Below are positions 1 to 6,732 of a stretch of DNA of 6,895 bases, one piece after another (the stretch's first letter is position 1; every line of letters begins with the position of its first letter). Location of the stretch: NCBI GenBank assembly GCA_001828295.1, contig MHYI01000071.1:1-6895 (forward strand), written 5' to 3'. This stretch comes from Planctomycetes bacterium RBG_16_41_13. Its GTDB lineage: Bacteria; Planctomycetota; Brocadiia; Brocadiales; Brocadiaceae. A program made the position numbers and the translations under genes. The notes beneath the pieces were generated by a model. That model did not search any database. It was not told the origin of the DNA and saw nothing but the letters and a program-made list of their open reading frames with translations.

Positions 1-2
1 AC

Positions 3-752
3 AAACTAGGAAAGAATATTGACGACGTAAACATTTATAGAGTTGGGCATCCTTTGGCTCAGCGTATTATCGAAAAAACAAAGTCTTTATCTTTAGTAGT
101 TCAGGAGTTAGTATTCAATTACTCAGCCTCTATCAAGAAAATAAATATTTTAGAATCCCTTATAGCAAAGTCAGGCTGGTTATCTGTAATCAACTTAACA
201 ATTAATTCGTTTGAAATTGAAGATCAAATTTTGTTATGCAGCGTGACAGATGAAGGTACAGAATTGGATATTGAGCAATGTAAAAGGCTATTTTCCCTCC
301 CTGCCACAATAAGTCCCCTCTCGGGAGGGGATTCAGGGGTGGGTTCTCATGTTAAAAATCTTATAAGTCAAATAGCCCAGAGACAGCAAGCGGAAATCCT
401 GCAAATGAATTCTGTACGTAATGCAGGTTTCTTCGATACCGAGATGGAAAAATTAGACAGATGGGCAGAAGATGTGAAAAGCAGCATGGAAATTGAGTTG
501 AAAGAATTAGATAAAGAGATAAAATGCCGAAAGACAGAGGCTAAAAAGATACTGAATCTTGAAGAGAAAGTAACGGCACATCGGCAGATAAAGGAAATGG
601 AAAAGAAACGAAACACCATGCGTTTGAATTTGTATCAGACACAGGATGATGTAGATAACAAAAAAGAACAACTCATTGATGAAATTGAGACACGGTTGAA
701 GCAGAAGACAGAAACAACAGAACTGTTTACTGTCAGGTGGAAAGTTATATAA
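3..752 (+). CDS. SNF2/DEAD-box-type helicase, C-terminal part (5' end outside window)
   Basis: The frame is open from the window edge to TAA at 750-752, so this is the tail of a longer protein and the TTG at 54 is not a real start. The residues around 36-90 (YRVGHPLAQRIIEKTKSL), the GWLSVINLTI strand at 174-203 and the FFDTEMEKLDRWAED segment at 429-473 resemble the C-terminal region I remember from large (~950-1000 aa) SNF2/RapA-like helicases of defence islands. They are followed by a charged coiled coil (about 474-715) and end in LFTVRWKVI. The helicase motor motifs themselves lie upstream and cannot be seen. Such helicases would act on DNA, often beside methyltransferase or restriction genes, which fits the methyltransferase stump further down. 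An odd Gly/Ser-rich stretch at 309-347 is encoded by a hairpin repeat. DISARM DrmD-like or another SNF2 family are both possible. Family call from memory, no search run. Confidence 0.72.
   Translation, partial: KLGKNIDDVNIYRVGHPLAQRIIEKTKSLSLVVQELVFNYSASIKKINILESLIAKSGWLSVINLTINSFEIEDQILLCSVTDEGTELDIEQCKRLFSLPATISPLSGGDSGVGSHVKNLISQIAQRQQAEILQMNSVRNAGFFDTEMEKLDRWAEDVKSSMEIELKELDKEIKCRKTEAKKILNLEEKVTAHRQIKEMEKKRNTMRLNLYQTQDDVDNKKEQLIDEIETRLKQKTETTELFTVRWKVI
312..344. repeat. Hairpin repeat-like element inside the helicase reading frame
   Basis: The core cccctctcgggagggg (315-330) is an inverted repeat with a 6-bp GC stem and a 4-base tcgg loop. The stem extends to 9 pairs (312-320 with 325-333, one G-T). 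It is followed by attcaggggtgggtt. This arrangement resembles a dispersed intergenic repeat I recall from many bacterial genomes. Here it is translated in frame as ISPLSGGDSGVGS, a Gly/Ser-rich stretch unlike the surrounding helical, charged protein. Copies elsewhere in the genome cannot be checked from this window. Confidence 0.55.
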
Positions 753-765
753 TGGAGAATTGATT

Positions 766-894
766 ATGACAGTTGTAGCGCACGCTGTTATAAATAAAAA
801 TACCTTTGCGGTCTTTGAGGAAGGAAGAGGATTGAAGACTGTTTTTGTTGGTGGGACTGCTAAAGGCCGGGAGATACCCAATGACAGAGGCTGA
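766..894 (+). CDS. Small hypothetical protein (42 aa) between helicase and AlbA_2 gene
   Basis: ATG at 766 is preceded by ggaga at 754-758 with a 7-base spacer, a good SD. The ORF runs to TGA at 892-894. It starts 13 bases after the helicase stop and overlaps the next gene's ATG (881) by 14 bases in another frame, an arrangement typical of translational coupling. The product begins MTVVAHAVINKNTFAVFEEG and continues with LKTVFVGGTAKGREIP. It has alternating hydrophobic strands, no signal peptide, no membrane segment and no cysteines. I do not recognise a family. It may be a genuine small operon member, a leader peptide coupling translation of the downstream gene, or the truncated start of a lost protein. 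Without it, 753-880 would be an unusually long gap for this tightly packed operon. Confidence 0.5.
   Translation: MTVVAHAVINKNTFAVFEEGRGLKTVFVGGTAKGREIPNDRG
869..873 (+). promoter_or_regulatory. Ribosome binding site fixing the AlbA_2/ATPase start at 881
   Basis: GGGAG lies 7 bases before ATG 881. The frame stays open upstream to a TTG at 845, but the 12 extra residues have no clear SD and do not look like the family. The ATG gives a normal AlbA_2 N-terminus (MTEADKINILIKEGEGLTVE). The site lies inside the small 766-894 ORF, so ribosomes finishing that ORF could re-initiate here. Confidence 0.7.
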
Positions 895-2257
895 TAAGAT
901 AAATATACTCATTAAAGAGGGCGAAGGGCTAACGGTTGAGTATAAGGAAAGGTATACCCCAAGGATTGACCGTGATATTGTCGCGTTTGCTAATTCGAAG
1001 GGGGGGCTATTGCTTCTCGGAGTTCATGACGCGGGCAGGGTTGTTGGTGAGAAGCTAACCAACAAAATGAAGGCAGAAATACATGCTATTGCCCGGAATT
1101 GTGATCCGTCAATCCACCTTAAGAATATCCGTCAAGCGGGCAAGATAGTTATTATTGAGGTTGCAGAGGGAGATGAAAAGCCATACGCTTCATCATCCGG
1201 ATATTTCAGGCGACTTGACGCAGTAACACAGAAGATGACGCAAAGAGAGGTGCGGACGATATTTCGTGAGACTAACGATATTTCCTTTGAGGACGCCACT
1301 TGCAGAGATTTAGTCACTAAGGATATATCACTCAAGAAGGTTAAATCATTTTTACGGGAGGCGAATCTGTCTTATAAGATCAGCAAGGTGAATCTTTCTT
1401 CTTTTCTTACGAGTCTGGGTATTTACAGGAAGGGAAAAATCAACAATGCAGGGGCTTTAATGTTTGCATCTAAAGTTGAAAAATATGTCCCTCATGCAGA
1501 AAGTATTTTCGCGTCTTTCAAGGGAACGGACAAAACGAATATTTATGACCGCAATGATGTAAGAGATGACCTTTTAACCCAGTTTGGCGAATCCGTCGCT
1601 TTTTTTAAGAAACATTTGAACATCCGCAGTGAAATTCGTGGGTTTGACCGGTTTGATATTTATGAGATTCCATTAGATGCTTTAAGGGAAGCTGTTGTTA
1701 ATGCTCTAATTCACAGGGACTATGCAATGAAAGGAACAAGCTTATATGTAAGAATTTACGATGACCGTGTTGAGATAGAAAACCCCGGGGGGTTGTCTAG
1801 CGGAATTACAAGGCAGGACTTCGGCAAGTCCTCTGTAAGGAGAAATCCTATAATTGCCGATCTGTTCCACCGCATGGGTAAAGTCGAGCGTATGGGTTCC
1901 GGCATTGAACGCATGAGAGAGCTTATGCGTGATGCAGGGCTGAAAGAGCCTGTATTTGAAATGGACGCATTCTTTCGTGTCACTTTTTATCGTGATCCGC
2001 GTTATTCTCTTAAAGTGGGTAGAGAAACTGGGGAGAAAGGGTTGGTAGGTACTACCCAGAAAACTACCCAGAAAACTACCCAGAAAATCCTAGAAACTAT
2101 CACGAACAAACCTGACATTACTAAAAAAGAACTGGCAGCGGTTATAGGGATAACTGAAGACGGAGTAAAATACCATATAACCATACTTAGAAAAAAAGGC
2201 TTAATCAAACGCATCGGACCTGATAAAGGCGGGCATTGGGAGATTGTTGATGTCTAA
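881..2257 (+). CDS. AlbA_2 (Schlafen-like) / GHKL-ATPase / winged-helix protein
   Basis: A 458-aa protein of a common family annotated as ATP-binding protein or putative transcriptional regulator. Residues ~15-128 form an AlbA_2 domain (LTVEYKERY, then IVAFANSKGGLLLLGVHD, then the GYFRR strand), predicted to bind nucleic acid. Residues ~264-370 are a C-terminal GHKL-type ATPase region: N-box REAVVNALIHRDY (269-281, with E270, N274, H278), G1-like NPGGL (301-305) and the lid RMGSGIERM (337-345). A flexible linker at 391-402 repeats TTQK three times. Residues ~403-458 form a winged helix (TKKELAAVIGITEDGVKYHI recognition region, then a GHWEIV wing). The ATPase motifs look intact. The role is unproven: members occur as regulators and as defence-island genes, and AlbA_2 domains can belong to Schlafen-like RNases. 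The stop overlaps the following methyltransferase stump by 8 bases, which indicates an ancestral operon. Composition is AT-rich like the helicase and unlike the DUF2130 gene. Confidence 0.9.
   Translation: MTEADKINILIKEGEGLTVEYKERYTPRIDRDIVAFANSKGGLLLLGVHDAGRVVGEKLTNKMKAEIHAIARNCDPSIHLKNIRQAGKIVIIEVAEGDEKPYASSSGYFRRLDAVTQKMTQREVRTIFRETNDISFEDATCRDLVTKDISLKKVKSFLREANLSYKISKVNLSSFLTSLGIYRKGKINNAGALMFASKVEKYVPHAESIFASFKGTDKTNIYDRNDVRDDLLTQFGESVAFFKKHLNIRSEIRGFDRFDIYEIPLDALREAVVNALIHRDYAMKGTSLYVRIYDDRVEIENPGGLSSGITRQDFGKSSVRRNPIIADLFHRMGKVERMGSGIERMRELMRDAGLKEPVFEMDAFFRVTFYRDPRYSLKVGRETGEKGLVGTTQKTTQKTTQKILETITNKPDITKKELAAVIGITEDGVKYHITILRKKGLIKRIGPDKGGHWEIVDV
2051..2086 (+). repeat. Three tandem 12-bp units (actacccagaaa) in the linker of the AlbA_2 protein
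   Basis: Three identical copies occur at 2051-2062, 2063-2074 and 2075-2086. Each encodes TTQK, giving TTQKTTQKTTQK between the ATPase and the winged helix. Because the unit is a multiple of three, a change in copy number would lengthen or shorten the linker without shifting the frame. Similar TTQK-rich linkers are, from memory, common in this protein family. Confidence 0.9.
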
Positions 2258-2339
2258 ACCACCAAAACTTGGAATCACATGGATAGGCAAAGAACACCAG
2301 CTACGGATAGCGTTGCTCCTCGGGATGCCGGTTTGTTGA
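2250..2339 (+). pseudogene. Stump of a site-specific adenine DNA methyltransferase gene (N-terminus only)
   Basis: ATG 2250 has a good SD (GGGAG 2238-2242, 7-base spacer) and overlaps the preceding gene's stop by 8 bases. It opens with MSKPPKLGITWIGKE. This closely matches the N-terminus I remember for large type III Mod-like site-specific DNA methyltransferases (M-x-KPKLELTWIGKENRPRLEPRI). After about residue 15-18 the similarity fades (HQLRIALLLGMPVC) and TGA follows after 29 codons (2337-2339). The catalytic DPPY and AdoMet motifs are absent. The simplest reading is a modification gene removed by a deletion that left its translation start, now a dead-end peptide just before the DUF2130 gene. 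A real 29-aa protein is less likely. The match is from memory only. Confidence 0.62.
2309..2329. repeat. Fragment resembling a dispersed intergenic repeat
   Basis: The core gctcctcgggatg, reading catcccgaggagc on the other strand, resembles a widespread bacterial intergenic repeat of the form cgctcctcgggatgac, whose translations often contain HPEE. It sits exactly where similarity of the methyltransferase stump ends and before the DUF2130 SD. Only about 20 bases match, and the call rests on recollection. Confidence 0.3.
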
Positions 2340-2358
2340 TACTATCAAGGAGAGATAT

Positions 2359-3633
2359 ATGGCAGAGCCAATGATTACTTGTCCGAAATGCCAGACTGAG
2401 ATCAAACTGACAGAATCGCTTGCGGCGCCGATTGTCGAGTCCGCCCGTCGTGAGTATGAGCAACGTTTGGCACAGAAAGACGCCGATATCGCCAAACGCG
2501 AGACTTCGCTCCGTGAGCGTGAAAAAGAGCTTGCCCAGGCAAAAGAGGCTATTGATGACCAAGTCACTGAGAAATTGCGACAGGAGCGTGCCAAGATAGT
2601 CGCCGAAGAATACAAAAAGGCCAAACTTGCTCTGGCTACCGACCTTGAGCAGAAAAGAAAGGAGATTACCGATCTTCAAGAAGTTCTCAAACAGAGGGAC
2701 GAAAAACTTGCCGAGGCACAGAAGGCGCAGGCAGAAGTCTTGAAAAAGCAGCGGGAGCTTGATGACGCAAGGCGCGAATTTGACTTGACGGTGGAGAAGC
2801 GGATTCAGGAAGGGCTTGCCACTGTCCGTGAACAAGCCCAAAAAGAGGCGGAAGACCAACTGAAATTCAAGGTGTTGGAGAAAGAGCAGACTATCGCCTC
2901 CATGCAAAAACAGATTGAAGAACTCAAGCGCAGGGCGGATCAGGGGTCGCAGCAGCTTCAGGGAGAAGTCCAGGAACTTGAGCTTGAGGCGCTGTTGATC
3001 TCAAAATTCCCGCGCGATACGATAGAACCCGTCCCGAAGGGCGAGCATGGCGGCGATGTATTGCATCGGGTTATCGGTCCGCTCGGCCAAACCTGCGGTA
3101 CTATCTTATGGGAATCCAAAAGGACCAAGAGCTGGAGCGACGGTTGGCTTGTCAAGCTCCGTGAAGACCAGCGGGCAGCAAAGGCAGAGGTTGCCGTAAT
3201 CGTCAGCCAAGCGCTCCCGAAGGGCGTGGAGACATTCGAATTAATTGACGGCGTATGGGTAACGCATCCCAGGGCGGCAATCCCCATCGCCGTCACGCTC
3301 CGCCACACCCTCATTGAGGTCTCGTCAGCCCGTCAGGCCACGGAAGGACAGCAAACCAAGATGGAAATGGTCTACCAGTACCTTACCGGTCCAAGATTCC
3401 GCCAGCGAGTCCAGGCCATTGTCGAGGCGTTCTCATCCATGCAGGAAGACCTTGACAAGGAGAAGAAGGTCATTACGAAGCAATGGGCCAAGCGCGAGGA
3501 GCAGATCGGGCGCGTGATGCAGTCAACCGTAGGCATGTACGGCGACCTGCAGGGGATTGCGGGGAAGACGTTGCAGGAGATTGAGGGGCTTGGCTTACAA
3601 GTATTAGAATCGCCAAGTGATAGTACAGATTGA
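2359..3633 (+). CDS. DUF2130 family protein: coiled coil plus PD-(D/E)XK-like nuclease domain
   Basis: 424 aa, the usual size for DUF2130 proteins. ATG 2359 follows AAGGAGA (2347-2353) at a good distance. Residues 8-11 (CPKC) are half of a zinc-ribbon-like knuckle; no second CxxC is present. Residues ~30-205 are a long charged coiled coil. Residues ~206-305 are the conserved core. It has helix ELELEALLISKFP, then GGD (D233), then ILWESK (E252, K254), and then REDQRAAKAEVAVIVS (268-283), where Q271 begins a helix leading to a strand. The spacing D-x18-E-x-K, flanked by strands, matches a PD-(D/E)XK nuclease active site, so a DNA- or RNA-cleaving role is plausible, although the family is formally of unknown function. 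A second helical stretch fills ~325-415. GC content is clearly higher than in the genes before it. The next gene starts 57 bases downstream, so the two are probably co-transcribed. Confidence 0.88.
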   Translation: MAEPMITCPKCQTEIKLTESLAAPIVESARREYEQRLAQKDADIAKRETSLREREKELAQAKEAIDDQVTEKLRQERAKIVAEEYKKAKLALATDLEQKRKEITDLQEVLKQRDEKLAEAQKAQAEVLKKQRELDDARREFDLTVEKRIQEGLATVREQAQKEAEDQLKFKVLEKEQTIASMQKQIEELKRRADQGSQQLQGEVQELELEALLISKFPRDTIEPVPKGEHGGDVLHRVIGPLGQTCGTILWESKRTKSWSDGWLVKLREDQRAAKAEVAVIVSQALPKGVETFELIDGVWVTHPRAAIPIAVTLRHTLIEVSSARQATEGQQTKMEMVYQYLTGPRFRQRVQAIVEAFSSMQEDLDKEKKVITKQWAKREEQIGRVMQSTVGMYGDLQGIAGKTLQEIEGLGLQVLESPSDSTD

Positions 3634-3681
3634 AGAAATTTGTCATTAACAGAACTTTTTGCATTGTTGTGTTATTTAGAT

Positions 3682-3686
3682 GGAGG
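3682..3686 (+). promoter_or_regulatory. Ribosome binding site fixing the PHP-ATPase start at 3691
   Basis: GGAGG lies 4 bases before ATG 3691 (tggaggaaatatg). The frame is also open from a TTG at 3640, but the extra 17 residues (SLTELFALLCYLDGGN) overlap this SD and precede the conserved N-terminus, so ATG 3691 is preferred. Confidence 0.75.
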
Positions 3687-3690
3687 AAAT

Positions 3691-6594
3691 ATGGCTTCAT
3701 GCCCAGTTATACAACATGATGTTCGAGGTTCACTTTGGCATCGATGGGATCTGCACTTTCACACACCTAGTTCATTCGACTACGGAAACAAGAGTGTAAC
3801 CAATCGGCAGATTGTTGGTCGTCTTATCGCTGAGGGCGTCCGTGTCGTGGTGGTTACTGATCACCATACAATAGACGTTGCGCGTATTCGAGAACTACAG
3901 CAACTCGGCGGTGAGCGACTTGCTGTATTGCCTGGGATTGAATTAAGAGGCGACCATGGTGGTGAGCCTATTCATTACATTTGCGTTTTCTCCGAAGACT
4001 GTGACCTCGACCATGTCTGGACTACCCTTCAGGGCAGTTTAGGACTCACCGCGGTAGCTATTCGAGAAAAAGGGGGCGACGAAAAGATTTACGTTCCCAT
4101 TGAGGATGGTGCCAAACAGACGCGCAACCTGGGAGGAGTAGTTTCAATTCACGCGGGGACTAAGAGCAACTCAATCGAATCAATCAAGAACAACGAACAG
4201 TTTCAGCAGCGAATCAAATACGACATCACCAGAGAATGGGTCAACTTGATGGAGATCGGCCAACTAAAGGATATAGACGTTCACCTGAACACAATATTCC
4301 CTGAAACAGGCCTGGACAAACCACTGGTTATCTGTTCTGATAATCACGATATCGCAAACTACAAAATCAAAGTTCCGCTCTGGTTTCGTGCTGACCCTAC
4401 TTATCGCGGAATGTTGATGGTAATCCGAGAACCTAGAGGGCGTGTTCATATCGGTGACCGGCCACCGGAGATAGTTCGCGTCGAGCAGAATCGCACCAAG
4501 TACATCAGTAAAGTTTCCTTTCAGCGCAAACCAAGTGCACCTGCTTCGGAACACTGGTTTAGTGGCAGCATTTCTTTCAATCCTGGCCTAGTTGCTATCG
4601 TTGGGAACAAAGGCAGTGGCAAGAGTGCGCTTGCCGATACCTTGGGATTACTCGGAGCATGCAAAAATACCGACTCATTTTCGTTCCTAAGCAAGAAGCG
4701 ATTTTGCCATCCAACAGGAGGCTTTGCCGCACACTTTGAAGCCACTCTTGAATGGCAATCAGGCGAGCAAGTCCCTCGATGTTTGGCCGATACCACAAAG
4801 CCTGAAGAGGTTGAACGGTTGAAGTATTTGCCTCAAGACCACGTGGAGAAGGTCTGTAATGAGCTTGTAGGGATTGGCGAAAAGGGTTTTGAACAAGAGT
4901 TAAAAGGTGTAATTTTTTCGCACGTTCCGGAAGCACAGCGTTTGGGACAATCAACCCTTGATGATCTTGTTCGTTTCCAAACAGGTGAAAAACAGAAGCG
5001 AATTGATTCCTTGCTGAGGCAACTCCGTGAGACAAGTAGGTCGCGGGCCATTCTTGAAGTCCAAGCCGATCCTAATGCCAGGCGTGAACTGCTAGAGAAG
5101 ATCAAACGGCGTGAGATCGAGATCGAAGCGCACGAGAAAATTAAGCCGATAGAACAGCCCAACCCATCTGCAAGCAGTGGGAGTTTATCCTCAGAACCGG
5201 AGGTACTCCAGGACTTGAGCATTGCAGAGAACGCCAAGAAAACGATTGAGGACCAAATTGCTCAAGCAGAGAGACGCTTGCGTACCGCGGAACGTCGCCA
5301 TGCCGTGGCTAAACGACTGATCGAAAAACTTGTGAACTTTCAAAAGGATTTTGACGTTTTCTCGGCGTCATTGAGTGAAGATGCTAAAGAGCTTGAATTG
5401 GACCCCGCCAATCTCGTATCGTTATCCATTAAAAAATCAGACGCCGAGAATATTCAAAATGAAGCAGCGTTGGCAATCTCGTCTGCAAAGAAACAACTGA
5501 ATAACACCCACCCTGATGGGCTGAGAAAACAACTCAATGAGAGCCTGTTAAAGATATCTGGGATACAGTCAAAGCTCGACGCACCGAACCGTGCCTATCA
5601 AGTGTATCTCAAAGCGTTGGATGAATGGCAGGAAAAACGAATAAAGCTTGAAGAAGACGAGCAAGATGTCGAATCGTTAAAGGGGCTTAAAGCGACACTC
5701 ACAGCGCTTGATGATTTGCCAGCGAAGATAGCCAAGCTGAAATCTCAGCAAAGCAATCTTGCGCTTAAGATTCACACAGAAAAACTCGCGCAAGCTTCGG
5801 TTTACCGAACCCTTTATGAACCAGTTCAACAGTTCATTGATTCACATGCGCTGGCAAAAGACAAATTGAAACTAGAATTCCGAGTAGAGTTAGCCAACGG
5901 GGATTTCGTGGACCGACTGCTGGGATTGCTGGCACTTAACAGACGAGGCAGCTTCATGGGTGTTGATGAGGGTCGCGCGAAAGCGGAGGGTTTTGTTCAG
6001 CACACAAAATGGGAAGAGGCGGAGTCAGTCCGGGTGTTTCTTGAGGGCATAGACTCGGCATTAAATACGGACCAGCGGGAGAATCCAGCTCCACAAGTCC
6101 AACTCAAAGACCAGCTTTTGCGCGGGAAGAAGGTCGAGGAGGTCTTTGATCTATTGTATGGGCTGGAATACATCCATCCGAGGTACATCCTGCGTTGGGA
6201 AGGCAAAGACCTTGCTATGCTTTCTCCTGGTGAACGTGGAACATTATTGCTTGTTTTCTATTTGCTGATCGATAAAGGCGACATGCCGCTGTTGATTGAT
6301 CAGCCCGAAGGTAATCTCGACAACCATACCGTTGCCAAGGTTCTGGTGGACTGTATTCGAGAGGCTCGAAAGCGGCGGCAAGTCTTCATCGTCACACACA
6401 ACCCGAACCTAGCGGTGGTGTGCGATGCTGACCAAATTGTTCACGCGAGTATGGACAAGATGAACGGCAATGCGATTACATATACGTGTGGCGCTTTGGA
6501 GAACCCCAACATGAGCCTACACGTAACGGATGTGCTGGAAGGTACACGCTGGGCATTCGACATGCGCGGTGCAAAGTATGAAGTTGGGAAATAG
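3691..6594 (+). CDS. PHP phosphoesterase-SMC/Rad50-like ATPase fusion (TrlF family, Ppl-like defence protein)
   Basis: 967 aa. Residues ~18-260 are a PHP metal-dependent phosphoesterase domain with all expected ligand motifs: DLHFH (D20, H22, H24), TDHH (D57, H58), GIEL (E84), SIHAG (H154) and SDNHD (D217, H219). Residues ~270-967 form an ABC/SMC-type ATPase: Walker A GNKGSGKS (305-312), Q-loop YLPQDH (Q382), and coiled-coil arms (~430-480 and ~510-710) broken by a Pro/Ser-rich linker at ~486-506. The signature LSPGERGT (844-851), Walker B LLIDQPEGNLD (867-877) and H-loop VTHNPN (H903) follow. NCBI names such proteins TrlF family AAA-like ATPase. The same architecture, PHP plus ATPase, is the single-gene antiphage protein Ppl. 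Likely a cytoplasmic ATP-gated nuclease or phosphoesterase; the substrate is unknown. All key residues look intact, so it should be active. No Rad50-type CxxC zinc hook is present. It follows the DUF2130 gene closely and probably shares its transcript. Confidence 0.9.
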   Translation: MASCPVIQHDVRGSLWHRWDLHFHTPSSFDYGNKSVTNRQIVGRLIAEGVRVVVVTDHHTIDVARIRELQQLGGERLAVLPGIELRGDHGGEPIHYICVFSEDCDLDHVWTTLQGSLGLTAVAIREKGGDEKIYVPIEDGAKQTRNLGGVVSIHAGTKSNSIESIKNNEQFQQRIKYDITREWVNLMEIGQLKDIDVHLNTIFPETGLDKPLVICSDNHDIANYKIKVPLWFRADPTYRGMLMVIREPRGRVHIGDRPPEIVRVEQNRTKYISKVSFQRKPSAPASEHWFSGSISFNPGLVAIVGNKGSGKSALADTLGLLGACKNTDSFSFLSKKRFCHPTGGFAAHFEATLEWQSGEQVPRCLADTTKPEEVERLKYLPQDHVEKVCNELVGIGEKGFEQELKGVIFSHVPEAQRLGQSTLDDLVRFQTGEKQKRIDSLLRQLRETSRSRAILEVQADPNARRELLEKIKRREIEIEAHEKIKPIEQPNPSASSGSLSSEPEVLQDLSIAENAKKTIEDQIAQAERRLRTAERRHAVAKRLIEKLVNFQKDFDVFSASLSEDAKELELDPANLVSLSIKKSDAENIQNEAALAISSAKKQLNNTHPDGLRKQLNESLLKISGIQSKLDAPNRAYQVYLKALDEWQEKRIKLEEDEQDVESLKGLKATLTALDDLPAKIAKLKSQQSNLALKIHTEKLAQASVYRTLYEPVQQFIDSHALAKDKLKLEFRVELANGDFVDRLLGLLALNRRGSFMGVDEGRAKAEGFVQHTKWEEAESVRVFLEGIDSALNTDQRENPAPQVQLKDQLLRGKKVEEVFDLLYGLEYIHPRYILRWEGKDLAMLSPGERGTLLLVFYLLIDKGDMPLLIDQPEGNLDNHTVAKVLVDCIREARKRRQVFIVTHNPNLAVVCDADQIVHASMDKMNGNAITYTCGALENPNMSLHVTDVLEGTRWAFDMRGAKYEVGK

Positions 6595-6732
6595 GCACGA
6601 CGATTGGAATCATTCTGTGTAAGGACAAGGCATAGATGCGCCGTGTTTTACTTCATTAGAAAACGGAAAACCTTCGAAACATCATAAATATCAATAGGTT
6701 ACTACTTCATTAATAAATGAGACGATGAACCA
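6595..6732. other. AT-rich intergenic gap between PHP-ATPase and second AlbA_2 gene
   Basis: 138 bases without a convincing gene. I see no strong GC hairpin with a T-run, so no clear terminator. I also see no good -35/-10 pair. It contains a 10-base direct repeat, tacttcatta, at 6649-6658 and 6703-6712. There is a small inverted repeat tcatt-aata-aatga at 6707-6720 and a weak AT arm pair gtttt/aaaac at 6645-6649 and 6660-6664. Either repeat could be an operator or chance in AT-rich DNA. Confidence 0.5.

Noticed and set aside
315..330. Rho-independent terminator from the GC hairpin
   Set aside because: No T-run follows the hairpin, and the reading frame continues 400 bases past it.
845..880. 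TTG 845 as the start of the AlbA_2/ATPase protein
   Set aside because: ATG 881 has a proper SD (869-873) and gives the normal N-terminus; the 12 extra residues look untranslated.
507..881. Open frame on the - strand (124 codons) opposite the helicase tail and small ORF
   Set aside because: Hydrophobic and Phe/Leu/Cys-rich as expected from the complement of a Lys/Glu-rich coiled coil; it has no SD and no recognisable family.
2051..2086. CRISPR-like repeats
   Set aside because: The units are contiguous 12-mers in a coding frame with no spacers; no CRISPR array is present in the window.
2275..2907. Long - strand open frame (210 codons) opposite the DUF2130 coiled coil
   Set aside because: It is the antisense of the charged coiled-coil region, giving a Leu/Phe-rich pseudo-protein, and the + strand gene is clearly the real one.
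4595..5237. Two overlapping - strand open frames inside the PHP-ATPase gene
   Set aside because: They lie wholly within a gene with intact Walker, signature and PHP motifs, and no family or SD was seen.
6645..6664. Terminator after the PHP-ATPase gene
   Set aside because: Only a 5-bp A/T-rich arm pair with a 10-base loop, too weak for a terminator call.
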